Assembly (NCBI GenBank): GCA_036435485.1
Contig: CM071595.1
Coordinates: 1,488,001-1,552,000, forward strand
DNA length: 64,000 bases
Source of the DNA: Saposhnikovia divaricata
Taxonomy: Eukaryota > Streptophyta > Magnoliopsida > Apiales > Apiaceae
Direction of reading: 5' to 3'
The notes under the pieces were generated by a model. The model saw nothing but the letters and a program-made list of their open reading frames with translations. It was not told the DNA's origin and made no database searches. Every line of letters starts with the position of its first letter. The stretch's first letter is position 1. Shown here in pieces: positions 25,773-37,455 of the stretch. Both the position numbers and the translations under genes were made by a program.

Positions 25773-26955
25773 ATGGTCCGACCCGATTTTTAACAATATC
25801 CCGTGTACAAACCCCTTTGAGAATGTTCCGAAAACCGAGTTTCGATCATATCAGCTCCGATTCCGGTCTGAATTGCGTCAAATAAAATTTCGTTGAATTC
25901 CAATAACCCATAGGAACAAAATATGTAAAAATATCCACAAAATGGTCCGACTCGATTTTTAACAATATCCCGTGTACTAACCCCTTTGAGGATTATCCAA
26001 AAACCGAGTTTTGACTATATAAGCTCCGATACAGGTCTGAATTGTGTCAAATAAAATTTCGTTGAATTCCAATAACCCATAGGAACAAAATATTTAAAAA
26101 TATCCACAAAATGGTCCGACTCGATTTTTAACAATATCCCGTGTACTAACCCCTTTGAGGATTATCCAAAAACCGAGTTTTGACTATATAAGCTCCGATA
26201 CAGGTCTGAATTGTGTCAAATAAAATTTCGTTGAATTCCAATAACCCATAGGAACAAAATATTTAAAAATATCAACAAAATGGTCCGACCCGATTTTTAA
26301 CAATATCCCGTGTACTAACCCCTTTGAGGATTATCCAAAAACCGAGTTTTGACTATATCAGCTCCGATTCAGGTCTGAATTGCGTCAAATAAAATTTCGT
26401 TGAATTCCAATAACCCATAGGAACAAAATATTTAAAAATATCCACAAAATGGTCCGACCCGATTTTTAACAATATCCCGTGTACTAACCCCTTTGAGAAT
26501 TTTCCGAAAACCGAGTTTCGATCATATCAGCTCCGATTCAGGTCTGAATTGCGTCAAATAAAATTTCGTTGAATTCCAATAACCCATAGGAACAAAATAT
26601 GTAAAAATATCCTTAAAATGGTCCGACTCGATTTTTAACAATATCCCGTGTACTAACCACTTTGAGGATTATCCGAAAACCGAATTTCGTTCATATCAGC
26701 TCCGATTCAGGTCTGAATTGCGTCAAATAAAATTTCGTTGAATTCCAATAACCCATAGGAACAAAATATTTAAAAATATCCACAAAATGGTCCGACCCGA
26801 TTTTTAACAATATCCCGTGTACTAACCCCTTTGAGAATTTTCCGAAAACCGAGTTTCGATCATATCAGCTCCGATTCCGGTCTGAATTGCGTCAAATAAA
26901 ATTTCGTCGAATTCCAATAACCCATAGGAACAAAATATTTAAAAATATCCACAAA

Positions 26956-28983
26956 ATGGTCCGACTCGATTTTTAACAATATCCCGTGTACTAACCCCTT
27001 TGCGGATTATCCAAAAACCGAGTTTTGACCATATAAGCTTCGATACAGGTCTGAATTGTGTCAAATAAAATTTCGTTGAATTCCAATAACCCATAGGAAC
27101 AGAATATTTAAAAATATCAACAAAATGGTCCGACTCGATTTTTAACAATATCCCGTGTACTAACCCCTTTGAGGATTATCCAAAAACCGAGTTTTGACTA
27201 TATAAGCTCCGATACAGGTCTGAATTGTGTCAAATAAAATTTCGTTGAATTCCAATAACCCATAGGAACAAAATATTTAAAAATATCAACAAAATGGTCC
27301 GACCCGATTTTTAACAATATCCCGTGTACTAACCCCTTTGAGGATTATCCAAAAACCGAGTTTTGACTATATCAGCTCCGATTCAGGTCTGAATTGCGTC
27401 AAATAAAATTTCGTTGAATTCCAATAACCCATAGGAACAAAATATTTAAAAATATCCACAAAATGGTCCGACCCGATTTTTAACAATATCCCGTGTACTA
27501 ACCCCTTTGAGAATTTTCCGAAAACCGAGTTTCGATCATATCAGCTCCGATTCAGGTCTGAATTGCGTCAAATAAAATTTCGTTGAATTCCAATAACCCA
27601 TAGGAACAAAATATGTAAAAATATCCTTAAAATGGTCCGACTCGATTTTTAACAATATCCCGTGTACTAACCACTTTGAGGATTATCCGAAAACCGAATT
27701 TCGTTCATATCAGCTCCGATTCAGGTCTGAATTGCGTCAAATAAAATTTCGTTGAATTCCAATAACCCATAGGAACAAAATATTTAAAAATATCCACAAA
27801 ATGGTCCGACCCGATTTTTAACAATATCCCGTGTACTAACCCCTTTGAGAATTTTCCGAAAACCGAGTTTCGATCATATCAGCTCCGATTCCGGTCTGAA
27901 TTGCGTCAAATAAAATTTCGTCGAATTCCAATAACCCATAGGAACAAAATATTTAAAAATATCCACAAAATGGTCCGACTCGATTTTTAACAATATCCCG
28001 TGTACTAACCCCTTTGCGGATTATCCAAAAACCGAGTTTTGACCATATAAGCTTCGATACAGGTCTGAATTGTGTCAAATAAAATTTCGTTGAATTCCAA
28101 TAACCCATAGGAACAGAATATTTAAAAATATCAACAAAATGGTCCGACTCGATTTTTAACAATATCCCGTGTACTAACCCCTTTGAGGATTATCCAAAAA
28201 CCGAGTTTTGACTATATAAGCTCCGATACAGGTCTGAATTGTGTCAAATAAAATTTCGTTGAATTCCAATAACCCATAGGAACAAAATATTTAAAAATAT
28301 CAACAAAATGGTCCGACCCGATTTTTAACAATATCCCGTGTACTAACCCCTTTGAGGATTATCCAAAAACCGAGTTTTGACTATATCAGCTCCGATTCAG
28401 GTCTGAATTGCGTCAAATAAAATTTCGTTGAATTCCAATAACCCATAGGAACAAAATATTTAAAAATATCCACAAAATGGTCCGACCCGATTTTTAACAA
28501 TATCCCGTGTACTAACCCCTTTGAGAATTTTCCGAAAACCGAGTTTCGATCATATCAGCTCCGATTCAGGTCTGAATTGCGTCAAATAAAATTTCGTTGA
28601 ATTCCAATAACCCATAGGAACAAAATATGTAAAAATATCCTTAAAATGGTCCGACTCGATTTTTAACAATATCCCGTGTACTAACCACTTTGAGGATTAT
28701 CCGAAAACCGAATTTCGTTCATATCAGCTCCGATTCAGGTCTGAATTGCGTCAAATAAAATTTCGTTGAATTCCAATAACCCATAGGAACAAAATATTTA
28801 AAAATATCCACAAAATGGTCCGACCCGATTTTTAACAATATCCCGTGTACTAACCCCTTTGAGAATTTTCCGAAAACCGAGTTTCGATCATATCAGCTCC
28901 GATTCCGGTCTGAATTGCGTCAAATAAAATTTCGTCGAATTCCAATAACCCATAGGAACAAAATATTTAAAAATATCCACAAA
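26956..28983 (+). repeat. Hexamer higher-order repeat, two copies of 1,014 bp
   Basis: Order A (GACCATATAAGCTTCG form), A, B, Dc, C, D1, starting at 26956 and 27970, with the next A of the same form at 28984. Both units also share TTTGCGGATTATCC. The five monomers 26111-26955 (A, B, Dc, C, D1) are the same unit without its first A. Two A monomers in succession are unusual and mark an unequal exchange. Confidence 0.88.
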
Positions 28984-30196
28984 ATGGTCCGACTCGATTT
29001 TTAACAATATCCCGTGTACTAACCCCTTTGAGGATTATCCAAAAACCGAGTTTTGACCATATAAGCTTCGATACAGGTCTGAATTGTGTCAAATAAAATT
29101 TCGTTGAATTCCAATAACCCATAGGAACAGAATATTTAAAAATATCAACAAAATGGTCCGACCCGATTTTTAACAATATCCCGTGTACTAACCCCTTTGA
29201 GGATTATCCAAAAACCGAATTTTGACTATATCAGCTCCGATTCAGGTCTGAATTGCGTTAAATAAAATTTCGTTGAATTCCAATAACCCATAGGAACAAA
29301 ATATGTAAAAATATCCTTAAAATGGTCCGACTCGATTTTTAACAATATCCCGTGTACTAACCCCTTTGATAATTTTCCGAAAACCGAGTTTCGATCCTAT
29401 CAGCTCCGATTCCGGTCCGAACTGCGTCAAATAAAATTTTGTTGAATTCCAATAACCCACAGGAACAAAATATGTAAAAATATCCACAAAATGGTCCGAC
29501 TCAATTTTTAACAATATCCCGTGTACTAACCCCTTTGAGGATTATTCAAAAACCGAGTTTTGACTATATAAGCTCCGATACACGTCTGAATTGTGTCAAA
29601 TAAAATTTCGTTGAATTCCAATAACCCATAGGAACAAAATATTTAAAAATATCAACAAAATGGTCCGACCCGATTTTTAACAATATCTCGTGTACTAACC
29701 CCTTTGAGGATGATCCAAAAACCGAGAACCGAATTTCCGAAAACCGAATTTCGTTCATATCAGCTCCGATTCAGGTCTGAATTGCGTCAAATAAAATTTC
29801 GTTGAATTCCAATAACCCATAGGAACAAAATATTTAAAAATATCCACAAAATGGTCCGACCCGATTTTTAACAATATCCCGTGTACAAACCCCTTTGAGA
29901 ATGTTCCGAAAACCGAGTTTCGATCATATCAGCTCCGATTCCGGTCTGAATTGCGTCAAATAAAATTTCGTTGAATTCCAATAACCCATAGGAACAAAAT
30001 ATGTAAAAATATCCACAAAATGGTCCGACTCGATTTTTAACAATATCCCGTGTACTAACCCCTTTGAGGATTATCCAAAAACCGAGTTTTGACTATATAA
30101 GCTCCGATACAGGTCTGAATTGTGTCAAATAAAATTTCGTTGAATTCCAATAACCCATAGGAACAAAATATTTAAAAATATCCACAAAATGGTCCG
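28135..30196 (+). repeat. Right copy of 2.06-kb duplication (offset 4,078 bp)
   Basis: Partner of 24057-26118. The offset of 4,078 bp is 24 monomers plus the 22-bp insertion. A third, partial relative lies at 31.4-32.8 kb (HindIII-type A at 32048, GATAATTTTCC and TACACGTCTG), but there the B monomer at 32724 lacks the 22-bp insertion and has ordinary length. Confidence 0.87.
29660..29850 (+). repeat. 191-bp monomer with 22-bp insertion (copy 2)
   Basis: Same rearranged monomer as at 25582, carried along by the 4,078-bp-offset duplication. These are the only two monomers longer than 171 bp in the window. Confidence 0.9.
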
Positions 30197-30864
30197 ACCC
30201 GATTTTTAACAATATCCCGTGTACTAACCCCTTTGAGAATTTTCCGAAAAACGAGTTTCGATCATATCAGCTCCGATTCCGGTCTGAATTGCGTCAAATA
30301 AAATTTCGTTGAATTCCAATAACCCATAGGAACAAAATATGTAAAAATATCCACAAAATGGTCCGACTCGATTTTTAACAATATCCCGTGTACTAACCCC
30401 TTTGAGGATTATCCAAAAACCGAGTTTTGACTATATAAGCTCCGATACAGGTCTGAATTGCGTCAAATAAAATTTCGTTGAATTCCAATAACCCATAGGA
30501 ACAAAATATTTAAAAATATCCACAAAATGGTCCGACCCGATTTTTAACAATATCCCGTGTACTAACCCCTTTGAGAATTTTCCGAAAACCGAGTTTCGAT
30601 CATATCAGCTCCGATTCCGGTCTGAATTGCGTCAAATAAAATTTCGTCGAATTCCAATAACCCATAGGAACAAAATATTTAAAAATATCCACAAAATGGT
30701 CCGACTCGATTTTTAACAATATCCCGTGTACTAACCCCTTTGAGGATTATCCGAAAACCGAGTTTTGACTATATAAGCTCCGATACAGGTCTGAATTGTG
30801 TCAAATAAAATTTTGTTGAATTCCAATAACCCATAGGAACAAAATATTTAAAAATATCAACAAA
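29851..30864 (+). repeat. Dimer expansion D1-A, three copies of 338 bp
   Basis: D1 29851, A 30020, D1 30189, A 30358, D1 30527, A 30696. No B or C in between. The A at 30358 has GTCTGAATTGCGTC instead of GTG, indicating a switch to another class within its right half. Confidence 0.83.
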
Positions 30865-33800
30865 ATGGTCCGACCCGATTTTTAACAATATCCCGTGTAC
30901 TAACCCCTTTGAGGATTATCCAAAAACCGAATTTTGACTATATCAGCTCCGATTCAGGTCTGAATTGCGTTAAATAAAATTTCGTTGAATTCCAATAACC
31001 CATAGGAACAAAATATGTAAAAATATCCTTAAAATGGTCCGACTCGATTTTTAACAATATCCTGTGTACTAACCCCTTTGAGAATTTTCCGAAAACCGAG
31101 TTTCGATCATATCTGCTCCGATTCCGGTCCGAACTGCGTCAAATAAAATTTTGTTGAATTCCAATAACCCATAGGAACAAAATATGTAAAAATATCCACA
31201 AAATGGTCCGACTCGATTTTTAACAATATCCCGTGTACTAACCCCTTTGAGGATTATCCAAAAACCGAGTTTTGACTATATAAGCTCCGATACAGGTCTG
31301 AATTGTGTCAAATAAAATTTCGTTGAATTCCAATAACCCATAGGAACAAAATATTTAAAAATATCAACAAAATGGTCCGACCCGATTTTTAACAATATCC
31401 CGTGTACTAACCCCTTTGAGGATTATCCAAAAACCGAGTTTTGACTATATCAGCTCCGATTCAGGTCTGAATTGCGTCAAATAAAATTTCGTTGAATTCC
31501 AATAACCCATAGGAACAAAATATTTAAAAATATCCACAAAATGGTCCGACCCGATTTTTAACAATATCCCGTGTACTAACCCCTTTGAGAATTTTCCGAA
31601 AACCGAGTTTCGATCATATCAGCTCCGATTCAGGTCTGAATTGCGTCAAATAAAATTTCGTTGAATTCCAATAACCCATAGGAACAAAATATGTAAAAAT
31701 ATCCTTAAAATGGTCCGACTCGATTTTTAACAATATCCCGTGTACTAACCACTTTGAGGATTATCCGAAAACCGAATTTCGTTCATATCAGCTCCGATTC
31801 AGGTCTGAATTGCGTCAAATAAAATTTCGTTGAATTCCAATAACCCATAGGAACAAAATATTTAAAAATATCCACAAAATGGTCCGACCCGATTTTTAAC
31901 AATATCCCGTGTACTAACCCCTTTGAGAATTTTCCGAAAACCGAGTTTCGATCATATCAGCTCCGATTCCGGTCTGAATTGCGTCAAATAAAATTTCGTC
32001 GAATTCCAATAACCCATAGGAACAAAATATTTAAAAATATCCACAAAATGGTCCGACTCGATTTTTAACAATATCCCGTGTACTAACCCCTTTGAGGATT
32101 ATCCAAAAACCGAGTTTTGACCATATAAGCTTCGATATAGGTCTGAATTGTGTCAAATAAAATTTCGTTGAATTCCAATAACCCATAGGAACAGAATATT
32201 TAAAAATATCAACAAAATGGTCCGACCCGATTTTTAACAATATCCCGTGTACTAACCCCTTTGAGGATTATCCAAAAACCGAATTTTGACTATATCAGCT
32301 CCGATTCAGGTCTGAATTGCGTTAAATAAAATTTCGTTGAATTCCAATAACCCATAGGAACAAAATATGTAAAAATATCCTTAAAATGGTCCGACTCGAT
32401 TTTTAACAATATCCCGTGTACTAACCCCTTTGATAATTTTCCGAAAACCGAGTTTCGATCCTATCAGCTCCGATTCCGGTCCGAACTGCGTCAAATAAAA
32501 TTTTGTTGAATTCCAATAACCCATAGGAATAAAATATGTAAAAATATCCACAAAATGGTCCGACTCAATTTTTAACAATATCCCGTGTACTAACCCCTTT
32601 GAGGATTATTCAAAAACCGAGTTTTGACTATATAAGCTCCGATACACGTCTGAATTGTGTCAAATAAAATTTCGTTGAATTCCAATAACCCATAGGAACA
32701 AAATATTTAAAAATATCAACAAAATGGTCCGACCCGATTTTTAACAATATCCCGTGTACTAACCCCTTTGAGGATGATCCAAAAACCGAGTTTTGACTAT
32801 ATCAGCTCCGATTCAGGTCTGAATTGCGTCAAATAAAATTTCGTTGAATTCCAATAACCCATAGGAACAAAATATTTAAAAATATCCACAAAATGGTCCG
32901 ACCCGATTTTTAACAATATCCCGTGTACTAACCCCTTTGAGAATTTTCCGAAAAACGAGTTTCGATCATATCAGCTCCGATTCCGGTCTGAGTTGCGTCA
33001 AATAAAATTTCGTTGAATTCCAATAACCCATAGGAACAAAATATGTAAAAATATCCACAAAATGGTCCGACTCGATTTTTAACAATATCCCGTGTACTAA
33101 CCCCTTTGAGGATTATCAAAAAACCGAGTTTTGACTATATAAGCTCCGATACAGGTCTGAATTGTGTCAAATAAAATTTCGTTGAATTCCAATAACCCAT
33201 AGGAACAAAATATTTAAAAATATCAACAAAATGGTCCGACCCGATTTTTAACAATATCCCGTGTACTAACCCCTTTGAGGATTATCCAAAAACTGAGTTT
33301 TGACTATATCAGTTCCGATTCAGGTCTGAATTGCGTCAAATAAAATTTCGTTGAATTCCAATAACCCATATGAACAAAATATGTAAAAATATCCTTAAAA
33401 TGGTCCGACTCGATTTTTAACAATATCCCGTGTACTAACCACTTTGAGGATTATCCGAAAACCGAATTTCGTTCATATCAGCTCCGATTCAGGTCGGAAT
33501 TGCGTCAAATAAAATTTCGTTGAATTCCAATAACCCATAGGAACAAAATATTTAAAAATATCCACAAAATGGTCCGACCCGATTTTTAACAATATCCCGT
33601 GTACTAACCCCTTTGAGAATTTTCCGAAAACCGAGTTTCGATCATATCAGCTCCGATTCCGGTCTGAATTGCGTCAAATAAAATTTCGTCGAATTCCAAT
33701 AACCCATAGGAACAAAATATTTAAAAATATCCACAAAATGGTCCGACTCGATTTTTAACAATATCCCGTGTACTAAGCCCTTTGAGGATTATCCAAAAAC

Positions 33801-34582
33801 CGAGTTTTGACTATATCAGTTCCGATTCAGGTCTGAATTGCGTCAAATAAAATTTCGTTGAATTCCAATAACCCATATGAACAAAATATGTAAAAATATC
33901 CTTAAAATGGTCCGACTCGATTTTTAACAATATCCCGTGTACTAACCACTTTGAGGATTATCCGAAAACCGAATTTCGTTCATATCAGCTCCGATTCAGG
34001 TCTGAATTGCGTCAAATAAAATTTCGTTGAATTCCAATAACCCATAGGAACAAAATATTTAAAAATATCCACAAAATGGTCCGACCCGATTTTTAACAAT
34101 ATCCCGTGTACTAACCCCTTTGAGAATGTTCCGAAAACCGAGTTTCGATCATATCAGCTCCGATTCCGGTCTGAATTGCGTCAAATAAAATTTCGTTGAA
34201 TTCCAATAACCCATAGGAACAAAATATGTAAAAATATCCACAAAATGGTCCGACTCAATTTTTAACAATATCCCGTGTACTAACCCCTTTGAGGATTATC
34301 CAAAAACCGAGTTTTGACTATATAAGCTCCGATACAGGTCTGAATTGTGTCAAATAAAATTTCGTTGAATTCCAATAACCCATAGGAACAAAATATTTAA
34401 AAATATCAACAAAATGGTCCGACCCGATTTTTAACAATATCCCGTGTACTAACCCCTTTGAGGATGATCCAAAAATCGAGTTTTGACTATATCAGCTCCG
34501 ATTCAGGTCTGAATTGCGTCAAATAAAATTTCGTTGAATTCCAATAACCCATAGGAACAAAATATTTAAAAATATCCACAAA
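30696..34582 (+). repeat. Octamer followed by irregular patchwork
   Basis: Starts: A 30696, B2 30865, C/D2 31034, A 31203, B 31372, Dc 31541, C 31710, D1 31879, A 32048, B2 32217, C/D2 32386, A 32555, B 32724, D1 32893, A 33062, B 33231, C 33400, D1 33569, A/B hybrid 33738, C 33907, D1 34076, A 34245, B 34414. The pair B or A/B then C at 33231 and 33738 shares CAGTTCCG and CCATATGAAC, a 507-bp local duplication. Confidence 0.82.
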
Positions 34583-35427
34583 ATGGTCTGACCCGATTTT
34601 TAACAATATCCCGTGTACTAACCCCTTTGAGAATTTACCGAAAAACGAGTTTCGATCATATCAGCTCCGATTCCGGTCTGAATTGCGTCAAATAAAATTT
34701 CGTTGAATTCCAATAACCCATAGGAACAAAATATGTAAAAATATCCACAAAATGGTCCGACTCGATTTTTAACAATATCCCGTGTACTAACCCCTTTGAG
34801 GATTATCCAAAAACCGAGTTTTGACTATATAAGCTCCGATACAGGTCTGAATTGTGTCAAATAAAATTTCGTTGAATTCCAATAACCCATAGGAACAAAA
34901 TATTTAAAAATATCCACAAAATGGTCCGACCCGATTTTTAACAATATCCCGTGTACTAACCCCTTTGAGAATTTTCCGAAAAACGAGTTTCGATCATATC
35001 AGCTCCGATTCCGGTCTGAATTGCGTCAAATAAAATTTCGTTGAATTCCAATAACCCATAGGAACAAAATATGTAAAAATATCCACAAAATGGTCCGACT
35101 CGATTTTTAACAATATCCCGTGTACTAACCCCTTTGAGGATTATCCAAAAACCGAGTTTTGACTATATAAGCTCCGATACTGGTCTGAATTGCGTCAAAT
35201 AAAATTTCGTTGAATTCCAATAACCCATAGGAACAAAATATTTAAAAATATCCACAAAATGGTCCGACCCGATTTTTAACAATATCCCGTGTACTAACCC
35301 CTTTGAGAATTTTCCGAAAACCGAGTTTCGATCATATCAGCTCCGATTCCGGTCTGAATTGCGTCAAATAAAATTTCGTCGAATTCCAATAACCCATAGG
35401 AACAAAATATTTAAAAATATCCACAAA
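34583..35427 (+). repeat. D1-A dimers before the homogeneous region
   Basis: D1 34583, A 34752, D1 34921, A 35090, D1 35259, with AAAAACGAG shared by the first two D1 monomers. The D1 at 35259 is the last of its class in the window; every later D is D2-derived. Confidence 0.83.
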
Positions 35428-35596
35428 ATGGTCCGACTCGATTTTTAACAATATCCCGTGTACTAACCCCTTTGAGAATTTTCCGAAAACCGAGTTTTGA
35501 CTATATCAGCTCCGATTCAGGTCTGAATTGCGTCAAATAAAATTTCGTTGAATTCCAATAACCCATAGGAACAAAATATGTAAAAATATTCTTAAA
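35428..35596 (+). repeat. Hybrid D/B monomer at the boundary between the two array regimes
   Basis: The left half has GACTCG and GAGAATTTTCCGAAAACC, the right half has GTTTTGACTATATCAG and GATTCAGG of class B. The class switch lies within the shared AAAACCGAG. To the left the array is heterogeneous with D1; to the right it is homogeneous with D2. It stands in the place of the first B of the first 2,028-bp super-repeat. Confidence 0.85.
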
Positions 35597-36420
35597 ATGG
35601 TCCGACTCGATTTTTAACAATATCCCGTGTACTAACCACTTTGAGGATTATCCGAAAACCGAGTTTCGTTCATATCAGCTCCGATTCAGGTCTGAATTGC
35701 GTCAAATAAAATTTCGTTGAATTCCAATAACCCATAGGAACAAAATATTTAAAAATATCAACAAAATGGTCCGACTCGATTTTTAACAATATCCCGTGTA
35801 CTAACCCCTTTGAGAATTTTCCGAAAACTGAGTTCCGATCATATCAGCTCCGATTCCGGTCCGAACTGCGTCAAATAAAATTTTGTTGAATTCCAATAAC
35901 CCATAGGAACAAAATATGTAAAAATATCCACAAAATGGTCCGACTCGATTTTTAACAATATCCCGTGTACTAACCCCTTTGAGGATTATTCAAAAACCGA
36001 GTTTTGACTATATAAGCTCCGATACAGGTCTGAATTGTGTCAAATAAAATTTCGTTGAATTCCAATAACCCATAGGAACAAAATATTTAAAAATATCAAC
36101 AAAATGGTCCGACCCGATTTTTAACAATATCCCGTGTACTAACCCCTTTGAGGATTATCCAAAAACCGAGTTTTGACTATATCTGCTCCGATTCAGGTCT
36201 GAATTGCGTCAAATAAAATTTCGTTGAATTCCAATAACCCATAGGAACAAAATATGTAAAAATATCCTTAAAATGGTCCGACTCGATTTTTAACAATATC
36301 CCGTGTACTAACCACTTTGAGGATTATCCGAAAACCGAGTTTCGTTCATATCAGCTCCGATTCAGGTCTGAATTGCGTCAAATAAAATTTCGTTGAATTC
36401 CAATAACCCATAGGAACAAA

Positions 36421-36434
36421 ATATTTAAAAATAT
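36421..36434. other. A/T palindrome ATATTT-AA-AAATAT (reference copy)
   Basis: Perfect six-base arms around AA, found before each monomer that has the ATATTT form; monomers with ATATGT lose one pair. It lies in the most A/T-rich part of the repeat. A short dyad of this kind is expected to ease melting or hairpin formation; no function is shown. Confidence 0.5.
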
Positions 36435-36441
36435 CCACAAA

Positions 36442-36610
36442 ATGGTCCGACCCGATTTTTAACAATATCCCGTGTACTAACCCCTTTGAGAATTTTCCGA
36501 AAACCGAGTTTCGATCATATCAGCTCCGATTCCGGTCCGAACTGCGTCAAATAAAATTTTGTTGAATTCCAATAACCCATAGGAACAAAATATGTAAAAA
36601 TATCCACAAA
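36442..36610 (+). repeat. Type D2 monomer (reference copy)
   Basis: 169 bp. Enters through ATCCACAAAATGG, then GACCCG, GAGAATTTTCCG, TTTCGATCATATCAG, GATTCCGGTCCGAACTGCG and TTTTGTTG. In this class the TTCGTTG core found in A, B and C is changed to TTTGTTG. D2 is nearly fixed at 36-64 kb. Variants there: D' (GACTCG, ACTGAGTTCCGATC), D'' (GACTCG, CCGAGTTTCGATC) and D''' (GACCCG after ATCAAC, with GAGTTCCGATC). Confidence 0.9.
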
Positions 36611-36779
36611 ATGGTCCGACTCGATTTTTAACAATATCCCGTGTACTAACCCCTTTGAGGATTATCCAAAAACCGAGTTTTGACTATATAAGCTCCGATA
36701 CAGGTCTGAATTGTGTCAAATAAAATTTCGTTGAATTCCAATAACCCATAGGAACAAAATATTTAAAAATATCAACAAA
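36611..36779 (+). repeat. Type A monomer (reference copy)
   Basis: 169 bp. Diagnostic sites: GACTCG near the start, GAGGATTATCCAAAAACC, then GACTATATAAGCTCCGATAC and TGAATTGTGTC. It is the only class with TATATAAG and with GTG in place of GCG. It usually follows D and precedes B. Minor forms: A' has GATTATTCAAAA (for example at 35935, 37963, 40667, 42526, 44554, 46582). Confidence 0.92.
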
Positions 36780-36948
36780 ATGGTCCGACCCGATTTTTAA
36801 CAATATCCCGTGTACTAACCCCTTTGAGGATTATCCAAAAACCGAGTTTTGACTATATCTGCTCCGATTCAGGTCTGAATTGCGTCAAATAAAATTTCGT
36901 TGAATTCCAATAACCCATAGGAACAAAATATGTAAAAATATCCTTAAA
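36780..36948 (+). repeat. Type B* monomer (reference copy)
   Basis: 169 bp. Enters through ATCAACAAAATGG, then GACCCG, GAGGATTATCCAAAAACC and CTATATCTGCTCCGATTC. The plain B form differs mainly by CAGCTCC instead of CTGCTCC (reference 37456-37624). B and B* alternate in a regular order at 35.4-48.1 kb, which is what reveals the 2,028-bp super-repeat. Confidence 0.9.
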
Positions 36949-37117
36949 ATGGTCCGACTCGATTTTTAACAATATCCCGTGTACTAACCACTTTGAGGAT
37001 TATCCGAAAACCGAGTTTCGTTCATATCAGCTCCGATTCAGGTCTGAATTGCGTCAAATAAAATTTCGTTGAATTCCAATAACCCATAGGAACAAAATAA
37101 TTAAAAATATCCACAAA
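36949..37117 (+). repeat. Type C monomer (reference copy)
   Basis: 169 bp. Enters through ATATGTAAAAATATCCTTAA, then GACTCG, ACCACTTTGAGG, CCGAAAACCGAGTTTCGTTC and GATTCAGGTCTGAATTGCG. The C' form has TATTCTTAAA (for example 35597, 37625, 40329). The ACCACTT change is diagnostic in most copies; chimeric copies with ACCCCTT and GAGAATTTT (C/D2) occur at 11721, 15272, 16624, 17300, 17637, 21188, 22540, 23892 and 31034. Confidence 0.9.
37036..37049. other. Interrupted palindrome ATTCAG-GT-CTGAAT (reference copy)
   Basis: Six-base arms around GT form a perfect dyad. It is intact in B, C and Dc monomers. In A it is reduced by GATACAG, in D1 by CCGG, and in D2 by CCGGTCCGAACT. Such a dyad could bind a dimeric protein or form a small hairpin; this is inference. 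Confidence 0.5.
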
Positions 37118-37455
37118 ATGGTCCGACCCGATTTTTAACAATATCCCGTGTACTAACCCCTTTGAGAATTTTCCGAAAACCGAGTTTCGATCATATCAGC
37201 TCCGATTCCGGTCCGAACTGCGTCAAATAAAATTTTGTTGAATTCCAATAACCCATAGGAACAAAATATGTAAAAATATCCACAAAATGGTCCGACTCGA
37301 TTTTTAACAATATCCCGTGTACTAACCCCTTTGAGGATTATCCAAAAACCGAGTTTTGACTATATAAGCTCCGATACAGGTCTGAATTGTGTCAAATAAA
37401 ATTTCGTTGAATTCCAATAACCCATAGGAACAAAATATTTAAAAATATCAACAAA

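Larger units (their letters stand above)
24057..26118 (+). repeat. Left copy of 2.06-kb duplication (offset 4,078 bp)
   Basis: Matches about 28135-30196. Shared rare marks: GGAACAGAAT (25048), GATAATTTTCC (25290), TCGATCCTATC (25313), GATTATTCAAAA (25462), TACACGTCTG (25501), ATATCTCGTG (near 25606), TGTACAAACC (25805) and GAATGTTCC, as well as the 22-bp insertion. Differences seen: ATCAATAAAATGG here against ATCAACAAAATGG, and CCCATAGG against CCCACAGG at 29458. Confidence 0.88.
36442..37117 (+). repeat. Reference tetramer higher-order repeat D-A-B*-C, 676 bp
   Basis: Seen: four consecutive 169-bp monomers of different class, D2 at 36442, A at 36611, B* at 36780 and C at 36949, followed by the same series at 37118. 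The four classes differ from one another at many fixed sites, whereas the same class one unit away is almost identical. This is the definition of a higher-order repeat: the unit of amplification is 4 x 169 = 676 bp. Given as the type unit for the right half of the window. Confidence 0.93.
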
